Origin: Megasphaera sp. NM10
Lineage (GTDB): Bacteria > Bacillota > Negativicutes > Veillonellales > Megasphaeraceae
Length of the DNA stretch: 64,000 nucleotides
NCBI RefSeq assembly: GCF_000417505.1
Contig: NZ_APHY01000022.1
Coordinates: 62,034 to 126,033, forward strand
Reading direction: 5' to 3'
Shown: positions 37,867 to 46,352 of the stretch, piece by piece
How the letters are laid out: every line of letters starts with the position of its first letter
How positions within the stretch are numbered: the stretch's first letter is position 1
The notes under the pieces: model-generated
Database searches by the model: none
Told to the model about the DNA's origin: nothing
What the model saw: the letters and a program-made list of their open reading frames with translations, nothing else
Made by a program: the position numbers and the translations under genes

Positions 37867-38307
37867 CTAAAAGTCCAAGTCCAGGGCATCGTCGAGACTT
37901 TCCGCAATTTCTTCCATGACCGGTACGGTCTTGGCAGCATACGCTTCATAAGCGTCTTTGCTCCAGATTTCGACCTTATCCCCTGTCCCCAGGACAGTCA
38001 CATCCTTGACCAGCTTGGCATAGGCCCTCAATGTCGCCGGAATCAGGATGCGGCCTTGTTTATCGAATTCTACTTCGGCAGCACTGCCGAAGACAAACCG
38101 CTTGAAGGCGCGGACATTTTCTTTAGAAGCCCGGAGTTTTTTCAAACTGCCGGCCAACCGCATCCACGCCTCCATCGTATAGACAGAAAGGCAGCCTTCC
38201 AAACCGCGGGTAACGACGAACTTTGGCCCTAGTTCGTCCCGAAATTTGACAGGCAAAATAACGCGACCTTTTGCATCGATGGTATGTTCATATTCACCCA
38301 TAAACAT
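37867..38307 (-). CDS. mraZ: MraZ transcriptional regulator of the division cluster
   Basis: About 146 residues from MFMGEYEHTIDAKGRVILP. Two SpoVT/AbrB-like halves each show the DxxGR pattern (DAKGRVILPVKFRD and DKQGRILIPATLRA). MraZ forms ring oligomers that bind repeats before its own gene. Such repeats are present here over the -10 region (see the operator entry), implying autorepression of the whole cluster. First gene of the dcw operon; GAAAGGAG precedes the chosen ATG. Confidence 0.96.
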   Translation of the reverse strand: MFMGEYEHTIDAKGRVILPVKFRDELGPKFVVTRGLEGCLSVYTMEAWMRLAGSLKKLRASKENVRAFKRFVFGSAAEVEFDKQGRILIPATLRAYAKLVKDVTVLGTGDKVEIWSKDAYEAYAAKTVPVMEEIAESLDDALDLDF

Positions 38308-38320
38308 AAGGCCGCAACTC

Positions 38321-38367
38321 CTTTCACTTTTCACCACATTTTACCACATTTCCACACGCCGTGACAA
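38321..38367 (-). promoter_or_regulatory. dcw promoter with three 10-bp-spaced MraZ-type operator repeats
   Basis: Minus strand: -35 TTGTCA (38362-38367), 18 bp, -10 TAAAAT (38338-38343). Over and after the -10 lie AAATGTGGTA, AAATGTGGTG and AAAAGTGAAA in direct repeat with a 10-bp period. MraZ proteins are known to bind GTGG/TGGG-type direct repeats of this spacing. Overlap with the -10 fits repression. Confidence 0.75.
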
Positions 38368-38383
38368 CATAATGGCGAAAAAA

Positions 38384-38427
38384 AAGAAGTTTTGCCTGAA
38401 AGTTTCTTCTTTCAGACAAAACTTCTT
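38384..38427 (-). terminator. Terminator upstream of the dcw promoter
   Basis: Long stem AAGAAGTTTTG-CTGAAAG / CTTTCAG-CAAAACTTCTT with one mismatch, followed on the minus strand by eight T. It ends the M16C-gluQ transcript before the mraZ promoter. Unlike the others here it lacks the GCTGTC stem sequence. Confidence 0.85.
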
Positions 38428-38612
38428 GGGGAGATTCGTGGTTCGTAGTTCGTAGTCCAAGTTAAAAGTTTGCAGTTTGAAGTTTGTAGTGAATAGTTTT
38501 AAATTTAAAGCCATCTTCTACAAACTCCGTACTACAAACTATAGAGAAAAGTAACTTCGCATAATGACAGGAACCTGAGTGCGTCTCCTCTGGCGGGCCG
38601 CCCTTTGGGCGG
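38428..38612. repeat. Heptad inverted array (element 5) and GGCCGCCC hairpin
   Basis: Left arm: GTTCGTA, GTTCGTA, then GTTTGCA, GTTTGAA, GTTTGTA; centre AGTTTTAAATTTAAAGCCATC; right arm TACAAAC, TACAAAC. A degenerate right hairpin (TTCGCATAATGACAGG) follows, then GGGCCGCCC-TTT-GGGCGGCCC at 38594-38615 just before the gluQ stop. Together with the mraZ promoter this explains the whole 308-bp gap. Confidence 0.75.
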
Positions 38613-38615
38613 CCC

Positions 38616-39539
38616 CTACAGCATGTTTACGACGATGGGCTCGGTGCGCAATTTGTGGAAATCGCAGCGCCGGACAAGTTCATCCCGGCTATAGCGGCGC
38701 CGTTCCGGCACCAGGCCGCCGGCGTAGGCCAGGTAGGATAAGATGTCTTCTGCCGTAAGGCCCCGGTCCCGCAAGGAGCGGATAGTGATGCCGTGCTGGC
38801 GCTTGGATAGGCGGTTCCCGACTTCATCGACGAGCATGGGCACGTGGGTGTATACGGGCGGCGTATAACCCAACGTTTCCATGAGCCATATCTGCTGGGC
38901 CGTCGACGATAACAGGTCTTCGCCGCGCAGGACATGGGTGATGGCCATGGCCCCGTCGTCGACGGAGACGGCCAGCTGATAGGCATACATGTCGTCGGCC
39001 CGGCGGACGACGAAGTCGCCGCAGCAGCGCGTCAAGTCTTCGTGGAACGGCCCGTAGACGCCGTCTGTAAAGGAAATGGTCCGTTCCGGCACATGGACCC
39101 GCCACGACGGCTTCTTGGTCATCTGCTTCCGCTGGGCTTCGCTCAGGCCGTAGCAATGGCCGTCGTAGACGGTATGCTCGCCGGCATGAGGGGCGCCGAC
39201 GGCCTGCAGGCGGGCGCGGCTGCAATAACAGGGATACAAGAGGCCGGCGGTTTTGAGTGTATCCAGGGCCGCCGCATAGCGGTCGTATCGTTCCTGCTGG
39301 ATGTACGGCCCGTAAGGTCCGCCTATGTCAGGCCCTTCATCCCAATCGAGGCCCAGCCAGTGCAGGTCTTCCATGAGGGCCTGGGTAAAGATGGGTTTCG
39401 ATCGCTGTTCATCAATATCTTCGATCCGCAGGACCAAGGTCCCGCCGGCCTGGCGCACTTGCAGCCAGGCCAAGAAAGCCGACCAGACATTTCCCAAATG
39501 GATATAGCCCGTCGGGCTCGGCGCAAAACGTCCGCGCAT
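38616..39539 (-). CDS. gluQ: Glutamyl-Q tRNA(Asp) synthetase-like protein
   Basis: About 307 residues from the ATG of MRGRFAPSPTGYIHLGNVWSAFLAW. It is a GluRS catalytic core without the anticodon-binding domain. The HIGH motif is the variant YIHLGN, and the KMSKS motif appears as RLSKRQ. A cysteine cluster YPCYCSRARL replaces the zinc loop. Such enzymes glutamylate queuosine in tRNA(Asp), which fits the queuosine genes queE, queD, queF and queT in this window. It starts 12 bp after the M16C peptidase. A GTG three codons upstream is a weaker start. Confidence 0.9.
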   Translation of the reverse strand: MRGRFAPSPTGYIHLGNVWSAFLAWLQVRQAGGTLVLRIEDIDEQRSKPIFTQALMEDLHWLGLDWDEGPDIGGPYGPYIQQERYDRYAAALDTLKTAGLLYPCYCSRARLQAVGAPHAGEHTVYDGHCYGLSEAQRKQMTKKPSWRVHVPERTISFTDGVYGPFHEDLTRCCGDFVVRRADDMYAYQLAVSVDDGAMAITHVLRGEDLLSSTAQQIWLMETLGYTPPVYTHVPMLVDEVGNRLSKRQHGITIRSLRDRGLTAEDILSYLAYAGGLVPERRRYSRDELVRRCDFHKLRTEPIVVNML

Positions 39540-39551
39540 GACACTCACATC

Positions 39552-42473
39552 CTAATCGGGCAGCGAAATGAGGCTGGTGAACAAGTCCTTCGCTTCGCGT
39601 ATCTTGGCTTCACTGCCCATGACGCAGACATTGTCATCGGCCATGACGGCGCGGATGCGCGGTGCCAGAGCCCGGATGTCGGCGGCCGTCGTCGCCAGCA
39701 GCTGGTCCCGGCGCTGCTGAGCAATGGCATCAGTGGTCCCCGTGAAATAGCGGGTCATGGCCTTGGCCCCCCGCAGGGACGGCGTCAAGGGGATGTCGAT
39801 GCGACTCAAGGTCCCGATGACGTATTTCGTCATTTCCCGGTCAGACACGTCGAAGGATTCCAGATAATCTGCCAGGGCATCGTAGGCTTCGACGCTGGAG
39901 CGGAGATTGGGGTCGCGGTACGAGCAGAAGACCATGTCGCCGTTGTCATAGAAACGGGTGAAGGCGCCGTACGCCCCGCCCTGGACGCGGATCTTCGTCC
40001 ACAAGTAGCCGTACTGGAGGATCGTATCGAGGACCATGAGCGAGCCGTCGTAGTCGTAGCCGTGGCTGCGGAAGTTGCCGCCTTTGGCGACGTACTGGAC
40101 CGTGCCGCTGGTCATGATGCCTTCATTCTTCCGGGACAGGCCGAAATCGCACAAGCCCTGGAGCTTTTCGCCCTGCGGCAGGGCCGTGATCCACGACGAC
40201 ACAGTGTTTTTCGCCGTCTGCCAGTCGTCCCGGCTGGCCGTCACTTCCAGGGTCAGGGCCGAACGGGTGAAGATCTTCTTCATGACCGCAGCGAGTTTGG
40301 CGCCGATGGCTTCGGCGTCCGTGTGGATGCGGCTGGCGACATCGGTAATGAATTCGTAGTACGACAATTCCCCGGCGTCGCAGAAGGCTTCGACTGGCGA
40401 AACGTAGGACAAGACGCGGTGCATGACGATCGTATGGCCCCGGCGGAAGGCATCCATATCCCAGCCGGCCTTCGTTTCTTCCACGAGTTCGACCAGGCGG
40501 TCCTTATTCGTGAAGACCGTATGCAGGGAGATTTCCTTCAACAAATCGACGAGTTTGTCCAGGTTCTGCGTCAGGCCTTTGGCCTTGAAGCGGAAGACCG
40601 GCATGTAGTCCTTGTTGTCCGTCCGGTTCGAAAAGGCCGACACGCTGTAGTCGATGCCGCCCGTGTACAAGTCGATGAGCGACGCGATGTCCCCATACGT
40701 ATGGTCTGTCGTATCCATATCGCCGATGAGGTCGCTCAGCAGGTAGACATAGGAAATTTCTTCCCGTGTCAGGCCGTGGAGGTCGAAGTAGGCATTGACA
40801 TAAGTAATGCCGTTCGTTTCATCCGCGACATAGCAGACCGGGACGCCGCCTACATCCTGCTGTTCCATGGCAATCGTGTCGGCCTTCTTTTCCAGGTCGT
40901 CCCGGGTCAGGGTCGGAATCGTTTCCAGGGCTTCCGGCGAGTCCGGCGTGGCCTGCCGCTTCTGCAGGGCCTGGGAGTCGGCTACGATGGCGTCGATTTC
41001 TTCTTTCGAGAGCGAAGCCTTGTAAACAGCCAGCTTGTCGGCCAGGGCCTTGTCGTGCCGTTCGGTCAGGCCCGGTTCCGGTACCAGTGAGATCAGGGCG
41101 TAATAGGGATTGTCGAGGATGTATTTCTGGATGAGGCCTTCAAAGTAGCCGTTGTCGATGCCGCGGCGCAACACATCCAGGGAGCCTTCATAAGACAGGG
41201 CAGCCAGGGGATCCATATCGTAGAGCCACGTATCCATGCAGCGGATGCCGTAGATGAGGCCCTTCGGGCGGCCGACGAAATCGGCTTCGCGCAGGATGAA
41301 TTCCGTCCGGTTCAAAGCGCCTGTGAGCAGGGTCTTGTCCAGGCCGTCGCGGACCATGTTGCTGAGGACGTCGCGGACGATGGGCAGGATCTTGTCCTGT
41401 TTATCCGGGTCCGAGCCATTGACGGAAATGCCCCACATGGGCTGCAGGAGACCGTCCTGGAAGTCACCGGAAATATCCTTGCCCAGACCGGCATCGACCA
41501 GGGCTTTCTTCAGCGGCGCTGCCGGCGACTGCAGGAGGACGTAGGTCAGGACTTTGAAGGCCATGGCTACCGTCGGGTCCAGGGCGTCGTCGATGACATA
41601 GGTCAGGCTGTGCAGCGTCTTGTGGTCCGTCTTTTCTCCCGTGGCAATGCCGTAGGGGAAGGTCTGGACCTGGCTGCCCGGGCAGGCCTGGCGGCCGATG
41701 GCCGAATCGATGGTCTGGGCCTGGAACTGGCTCAGGTATTCGCCGTCGATGAAGGCCAGGGTCTGGTCGATATCCATATCGCCGTAGAGGAAGATATAGC
41801 TGTTCGACGGGTGATAATATTTGGCGTGGAAAGCGGCAAAGCCTTCCTGCGTCAAGTTCGGGATATCATCGGGGTTGCCGCCCGATTCGACGCCATACGT
41901 CGTATCCGGGAAGAGGGCATCCATGACGTGCCGTTCCATCTGCGAGTCCGGTGAAGAGAAGACGCCTTTCATTTCGTTATAGACGACGCCGCGATAAGTC
42001 AGCTCGTCGTCAGCCGAGTCGAGATGATAATGCCAGCCTTCCTGCATGAGGACCTGTTTGTCCTTAATCATGTTCGGGAAGAAGACGGCGTCGAGATAGA
42101 CGTCCATGAGGTTCTTGAAATCAGCAGCGTTGCGGCTGGCTACGGGATACATGGTCTTGTCCGGAAAGGTCATGGCGTTGAGGAAGGTGTTGAGCGAGCC
42201 CTTCACCAGTTCGACAAAGGGTTCCTTGAGGGGGAACTTCCGCGAGCCGCAGAGCGTCGAATGTTCGCAGATATGGGGTACGCCAGTGCTGTCGGACGGC
42301 GTCGTCCGGAAGGAAATGGAAAAGACCTTATTGTCGTCGTCATTCTGGATATATAACAGGCGGGCACCGGACTGGACGTGGTGCAGCTCATAGGCCTGGC
42401 TGTGCAGTTCCGGTACGTAACGGGACCGGTCGACGGCAAAGCCATGGATCATCTGTTTTTCTTGTAACTTCAT
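39552..42473 (-). CDS. M16C-family metallopeptidase (presequence protease type)
   Basis: 973 residues, full length for the PreP/CYM1 group. Inverted zinc motif HICEH in GVPHICEHSTLCGS, with the third ligand expected in the helix around FVELVKGSLNTFLNAMTFPDKT, then YPVASRNAADFKNLMDVYLDAVFFP. Two halves form a clamshell that degrades peptides after they leave other proteases. No signal peptide is seen, so it should be cytoplasmic. Followed by gluQ; a HAD phosphatase lies upstream. Confidence 0.93.
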   Translation of the reverse strand: MKLQEKQMIHGFAVDRSRYVPELHSQAYELHHVQSGARLLYIQNDDDNKVFSISFRTTPSDSTGVPHICEHSTLCGSRKFPLKEPFVELVKGSLNTFLNAMTFPDKTMYPVASRNAADFKNLMDVYLDAVFFPNMIKDKQVLMQEGWHYHLDSADDELTYRGVVYNEMKGVFSSPDSQMERHVMDALFPDTTYGVESGGNPDDIPNLTQEGFAAFHAKYYHPSNSYIFLYGDMDIDQTLAFIDGEYLSQFQAQTIDSAIGRQACPGSQVQTFPYGIATGEKTDHKTLHSLTYVIDDALDPTVAMAFKVLTYVLLQSPAAPLKKALVDAGLGKDISGDFQDGLLQPMWGISVNGSDPDKQDKILPIVRDVLSNMVRDGLDKTLLTGALNRTEFILREADFVGRPKGLIYGIRCMDTWLYDMDPLAALSYEGSLDVLRRGIDNGYFEGLIQKYILDNPYYALISLVPEPGLTERHDKALADKLAVYKASLSKEEIDAIVADSQALQKRQATPDSPEALETIPTLTRDDLEKKADTIAMEQQDVGGVPVCYVADETNGITYVNAYFDLHGLTREEISYVYLLSDLIGDMDTTDHTYGDIASLIDLYTGGIDYSVSAFSNRTDNKDYMPVFRFKAKGLTQNLDKLVDLLKEISLHTVFTNKDRLVELVEETKAGWDMDAFRRGHTIVMHRVLSYVSPVEAFCDAGELSYYEFITDVASRIHTDAEAIGAKLAAVMKKIFTRSALTLEVTASRDDWQTAKNTVSSWITALPQGEKLQGLCDFGLSRKNEGIMTSGTVQYVAKGGNFRSHGYDYDGSLMVLDTILQYGYLWTKIRVQGGAYGAFTRFYDNGDMVFCSYRDPNLRSSVEAYDALADYLESFDVSDREMTKYVIGTLSRIDIPLTPSLRGAKAMTRYFTGTTDAIAQQRRDQLLATTAADIRALAPRIRAVMADDNVCVMGSEAKIREAKDLFTSLISLPD

Positions 42474-42519
42474 AAAAATGCTCCTTCATCTCTTATTATA
42501 TAATGTATTATAGCTAGCA

Positions 42520-43167
42520 TCATGCTTGCAAAAGTAACTGTTTCAAGTCCCCTACGGTCGCTGCCGTGTAATCGGGCTGGAAGGCCTTCCGTTCCGCTTC
42601 ATCGCCATAGCCATAGGTGACATAAATGACGGGCAGGCCCAATTCGTGGGCGCCGATGATGTCGAAACGGCGGTCGCCGACCATGACGGCGTCGCCCTTT
42701 TCCACCGGGCCCAGGCCAGCCAGGATGCGCCGCATGACGTCAGCCTTGGTATCAGTCCCGCCGACGGCCGGTCCGGCAATGGCTTCCACATAGGGATCGA
42801 TGCCGAATTTCTGGCAGATTGCCTCGGCATGGACCTGGGGCTTCGATGTAGCGACGAACGAGCGGATGCCCGCTTCCTTCATGGCCTTGAGCATGGGAAC
42901 GATGCCGTCGAAAGCCCGGTTCTCGAACTTGCCGATCGTGCTGTAGCGTTCCTGGAAATAGGCATAAGTCTGACGGGCCTTTTCCGGCGAAAAGCCATAG
43001 ACGTCTTCAAAGGTCGTCAACAGCGGCGGCCCGACGATAGTATGCTGATCCAGACGGCCTTCTGTCGATTCGCCCATCTGTTCCAGGGCATAGGCAACGG
43101 ACTTGATGATGCCTTCCTTGGAATCGGTCAGGGTCCCGTCGAGATCGAATAAAACGTATTTATACAT
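42520..43167 (-). CDS. HAD-family phosphatase (phosphoglycolate phosphatase-like)
   Basis: 215 residues. Motif I FDLDGTLTDSKEG, motif II VATSKP, motif III/IV KGDAVMVGDRRFDIIGAHELGLP. Cap domain of the alpha-helical type between. Related to PGP and PpaX proteins; substrates could be phosphoglycolate, pyrophosphate or nucleotides and cannot be told apart here. Read on the minus strand, 46 bp ahead of the peptidase gene. Confidence 0.88.
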   Translation of the reverse strand: MYKYVLFDLDGTLTDSKEGIIKSVAYALEQMGESTEGRLDQHTIVGPPLLTTFEDVYGFSPEKARQTYAYFQERYSTIGKFENRAFDGIVPMLKAMKEAGIRSFVATSKPQVHAEAICQKFGIDPYVEAIAGPAVGGTDTKADVMRRILAGLGPVEKGDAVMVGDRRFDIIGAHELGLPVIYVTYGYGDEAERKAFQPDYTAATVGDLKQLLLQA

Positions 43168-43278
43168 GTAACTTCTCCTGTGAAACTATACTTATTGTGT
43201 ACCCTATCTATTTTAGCCTGCTTTGTCAATATTTGCAATCATTTATACAGGGCAAAGACCGTGAAAAAGTTCCCATTG

Positions 43279-43308
43279 TTGACCGTTTTAGTATACTTAT
43301 GGTATAAT
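43279..43308 (+). promoter_or_regulatory. Predicted promoter of the aldehyde dehydrogenase gene
   Basis: TTGACC (43279-43284), 18 bp, TATAAT (43303-43308), 62 bp before the ATG. The rest of the divergent 200-bp region shows no other clear motif. Confidence 0.7.
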
Positions 43309-43370
43309 GACTTTACATTAACAAAGAATCATTTTCTCTTATGTCCATTACGTAGAAAGGAAGTGTCCTG

Positions 43371-44849
43371 ATGAAAAATGTCATCCGCCCCTCTTACGAT
43401 TTATATATCAATGGCCGCTGGGTCCCGTCCAGCGACGGTTCTACCTTTAAAGCCATCAACCCTGCCAACGGTGAAGTCCTGTCGGTCTGTGCCGAAGCGA
43501 CGCAGGACGACGTCAACGCCGCTGTCCGCGCCGCCCAGGCTGCCTTCCCGGCCTGGAAGAACGTATCGCCCCGAAAACGACAGGCCATCCTCTTGAAAAT
43601 CGCCGACATCATCGATAAGAATGCCGACACGCTGGCCCTCATCGAAACCTTGGACAACGGCAAGCCCATCCGGGAAACGAAGGCCGTCGACATCCCGGCA
43701 GCAGCCGACCATTTCCGCTACTTCGCCGGCGTCGTCCGCAGCGAAGACGGCCGGGCGTCGACCCTGGACGACCACACGCTGAGCCTGGTCATCCACGAAC
43801 CGATTGGCGTCGTCGGCCAGATCATCCCGTGGAACTTCCCCTTCCTCATGGCCGCCTGGAAACTGGCACCGGCCCTGGCCGCCGGCTGTACGATCATCCT
43901 CAAGCCATCGAGCACGACGTCCCTCAGCGTCCTGGAACTGATGCACCTCCTGGAAGGCGTCCTGCCTGACGGCGTCGTCAACGTCATCACCGGCAAGGGC
44001 TCCCGGTCGGGTCAGTACATCCTCGACCATCCGGATATCCAGAAACTGGCCTTCACGGGCTCTACGGAAATCGGCCGCGGCGTCTACAAAGCAGCCCAGG
44101 AAAAACTCATCCCGGCGACACTGGAACTGGGCGGCAAATCGGCGAATATCTTCTTCGACGACTGCGATTGGGACATGGCCATGGACGGCGCCCAGCTGGG
44201 CATCCTCTTCAACCAGGGTCAGGTCTGCTGCGCCGGCTCCCGCATCTTCGTCCAGAAAGGGATCTACGACAAGTTCGTCGCCGAACTGGCCGAACGATTC
44301 AACCGCGTCAAAGTCGGCCTGCCCTGGCTGGAAGACACGCAGATGGGCGCCCAGATCGACGGCCGTCAGGTCGAAAAGATCCTCAGCTACATCGAAATCG
44401 GCAAGCAGGAAGGCGCCCGCCTGGTCTGCGGCGGCGAAAAGGCAACCGCCAACGGCCTCGACAAGGGCAATTTCATCAAACCGACGATCTTCGCCGACGT
44501 CACCAACGATATGCGCATTGCCCAGGAAGAAATCTTCGGCCCTGTCGTCTGCATCCTGCCCTTTGAGACGGAAGACGAAGTCATCGCCCTGGCCAACGCC
44601 AGCGAATACGGCTTAGGCGGCGCCGTCTGGACGCGCGACATCAACCGGGCCCTGCGCGTAGCCAAAGGCGTGGAAACGGGCCGCATGTGGGTCAACACCT
44701 ACAATGCCCTGCCGGCCGGCGCACCTTTCGGCGGCTACAAGCTCTCCGGCATCGGCCGCGAAACGGACAAGACGACCATGCGCCATTACATGCAGACCAA
44801 GAATATCTTCATCAACCTCTCGGAAAAGCCCAGCGGCTTATACGAATAA
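43371..44849 (+). CDS. NAD(P)-dependent aldehyde dehydrogenase
   Basis: 492 residues, ALDH superfamily. Seen in order: INGRWVPSSDG, cofactor region VVGQIIPWNFPFLMAAWKLAPALAAG, KPSSTTSLSVLEL, FTGSTEIG, catalytic Glu in LELGGKSANIFFDD, catalytic Cys in FNQGQVCCAGSRIF, and EEIFGPVVCILPF. Oxidises an aldehyde to the acid; the close match to betaine/general aldehyde dehydrogenases does not define the substrate. Behind its own promoter and AAAGGAAGTG. The gene is GC-rich at third positions compared with its flanks. Confidence 0.94.
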   Translation: MKNVIRPSYDLYINGRWVPSSDGSTFKAINPANGEVLSVCAEATQDDVNAAVRAAQAAFPAWKNVSPRKRQAILLKIADIIDKNADTLALIETLDNGKPIRETKAVDIPAAADHFRYFAGVVRSEDGRASTLDDHTLSLVIHEPIGVVGQIIPWNFPFLMAAWKLAPALAAGCTIILKPSSTTSLSVLELMHLLEGVLPDGVVNVITGKGSRSGQYILDHPDIQKLAFTGSTEIGRGVYKAAQEKLIPATLELGGKSANIFFDDCDWDMAMDGAQLGILFNQGQVCCAGSRIFVQKGIYDKFVAELAERFNRVKVGLPWLEDTQMGAQIDGRQVEKILSYIEIGKQEGARLVCGGEKATANGLDKGNFIKPTIFADVTNDMRIAQEEIFGPVVCILPFETEDEVIALANASEYGLGGAVWTRDINRALRVAKGVETGRMWVNTYNALPAGAPFGGYKLSGIGRETDKTTMRHYMQTKNIFINLSEKPSGLYE

Positions 44850-44874
44850 GTAATCACGAAAGGACACTTCTCCT

Positions 44875-45002
44875 ATGACAGCAAAAAAATCATCTCCCTC
44901 CTGCTCATGCTGCTCCTGGCCTGTACGGCCGTCTACGGCTTTGCCACCGTCGACCGGCCGGCTCCGCCGCAGGCTGCGACCGGTGCCAGCACCAAGAAAT
45001 AA
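44875..45002 (+). CDS. Tiny lipoprotein gene broken at an A7 run
   Basis: After AAAGGAC an ATG starts MTA and meets a run of seven A (44883-44889). With eight A the frame reads KKIISLLLMLLLACTAVYGF and ends ...ATGASTKK at 45002: a 42-residue peptide with a lipobox-like LLAC and a signal helix. With seven A the ATG frame gives a low-complexity peptide instead. So this is either a sequencing error, a phase-variable switch or a decayed gene. It starts 25 bp after the aldehyde dehydrogenase and may be co-transcribed. Function unknown. Confidence 0.55.
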
Positions 45003-45005
45003 CGA

Positions 45006-45034
45006 TTGACAAGGACCTCCTTTCTTCCTATAAT
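45006..45034 (+). promoter_or_regulatory. Consensus promoter of the exonuclease gene
   Basis: TTGACA (45006-45011), 17 bp, TATAAT (45029-45034): exact consensus hexamers at ideal spacing, 34 bp before the ATG, with AAAGGAGG as ribosome binding site. Confidence 0.85.
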
Positions 45035-45067
45035 AAAGCCATTGCAGAGAAGAAAGGAGGTTTTTCC

Positions 45068-45700
45068 ATGAAAAAGTTACTGTCGAAGAAAGAAAAAGCC
45101 CGGCGCCAGAGCATCCGCCGGTCACCGCAGATCAAACAGGCCATCCGCCGCCTCGACCCGGCGCGCATCCTGACGCTGGACCTGGAGACGACGGGCCTCA
45201 CGGCCGACGCCGAAATCATCCAGCTGTCCATCATGAACGGCTGCGGCGACGTCCTCATGAACCGCTATTTCAAGCCCCTCTACACGGAACGCTGGGATGA
45301 AGCGATGGAAGTCAATCACATCACGCCGGAACAGGTCGCCTGTGAAGACCCGTTCATCCTCTGGGCCGACACGGTCAGCAGCCTTTTCATGGATGCAGAC
45401 CTCATCGTCGGCTACAGTACCTTCAACGACATTGCCAAGCTCCACGCGTCGGGCGTCGTCCTGCCGGACAAGGACATCTACCTCGACCTGGCCGAAGCCT
45501 TTTCCCTCATCCATTACCAGGAAACGAAGACCATCACTTATGAAAAGCTCATGAACTGCGCCGCCCACTACGGCTATCACGGCCGCAACTGGCACGACAG
45601 CCTGACCGATACGGACGCGACGCTCTTCTGCTTCCAGCACATGCTCGACGACGACCAGGCCATCTTCAAAAAACGCCGTTACCCGCAAATCAGCGGATAA
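45068..45700 (+). CDS. DEDDh-type 3'-5' exonuclease
   Basis: 210 residues. Exo I motif TLDLETTGLTADAEIIQLSIM (Asp, Glu), Exo II region IVGYSTFNDIAKL (Asp) and Exo III NWHDSLTDTDAT (His, Asp). This is the RNase T / DnaQ epsilon fold. A basic N-terminus (KKLLSKKEKARRQSIRRS) could bind nucleic acid. The substrate, DNA or RNA, is not clear. The final codons form part of a hairpin that also ends the opposing queE transcript. Confidence 0.88.
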   Translation: MKKLLSKKEKARRQSIRRSPQIKQAIRRLDPARILTLDLETTGLTADAEIIQLSIMNGCGDVLMNRYFKPLYTERWDEAMEVNHITPEQVACEDPFILWADTVSSLFMDADLIVGYSTFNDIAKLHASGVVLPDKDIYLDLAEAFSLIHYQETKTITYEKLMNCAAHYGYHGRNWHDSLTDTDATLFCFQHMLDDDQAIFKKRRYPQISG

Positions 45701-45712
45701 CGGCGTTTCGTC
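45668..45712. terminator. Shared hairpin between the exonuclease and queE
   Basis: AACGCCGTTA / TAACGGCGTT around a short loop. Read on the minus strand it is followed by six T, so it ends queD-queE; the stem lies within the last codons and stop region of the exonuclease. Confidence 0.7.
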
Positions 45713-45719
45713 GTCCCAG

Positions 45720-46352
45720 CTAGACGCCCCGGTCGTCGGGGTTCCAGATGATCTTATGGAGTTGAAGCTGCATGTGCCAGTCCGTCAGACGGTGTTCCTT
45801 CATGAACTCGACGATGCGCCGCGGCTCGATTTTGCCGAAGACGGCGCCGACGTAGACGGCACATTTAGGCCGGTACAGCTGATAGACACCCAGAGCCTGG
45901 CGCAGGTCGGCTTCGTCGCCGACGACGAACTTCAGGACGTCCTGAGGCCGGAGCTTCTCGAAGTTCTCCGGCAGCATGCGATTGGCCATGTCCGAAGACA
46001 GGCTCTTATAATCGACAGTGAACCAGACGTGGTCGTATTTGAAATACGGCTCGATGTCCATGCTGCCATTGGTCTCGATATTGACGCTGTGCCCTTTGAG
46101 CCCTTCCAGGAGGGCGTGGATGTCCTGGCACAGCGGTTCGCCGCCGGTCAGGGTGACGTTGGGATAGGACACTTGGGCGATGATATCGGCAATGTCCATG
46201 TGCCGGCCTTCGTTAAAGGCATAGGCCGTATCGCAGTAAGAACAGCGCAGGTTGCAGCCGCAGAGGCGGATGAACGTCGCCAGCTGACCGGCTTTCTTGC
46301 CTTCGCCGTCGATACTGTCGAAAATCTCGTTGACACAGAGGCTATAATTCAT
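45720..46352 (-). CDS. queE: 7-carboxy-7-deazaguanine synthase
   Basis: 210 residues, radical SAM enzyme. Cluster motif CGCNLRCSYCDTAY (CxxxCxxC-like spacing), preceded by DSIDGEGKKAGQLATFIRL and followed by VTLTGGEPLCQ and ETNGS. Turns 6-carboxytetrahydropterin into CDG, the second committed step of preQ0/queuosine synthesis. Overlaps the queD end by 11 bp, so the two are coupled. Confidence 0.95.
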   Translation of the reverse strand: MNYSLCVNEIFDSIDGEGKKAGQLATFIRLCGCNLRCSYCDTAYAFNEGRHMDIADIIAQVSYPNVTLTGGEPLCQDIHALLEGLKGHSVNIETNGSMDIEPYFKYDHVWFTVDYKSLSSDMANRMLPENFEKLRPQDVLKFVVGDEADLRQALGVYQLYRPKCAVYVGAVFGKIEPRRIVEFMKEHRLTDWHMQLQLHKIIWNPDDRGV

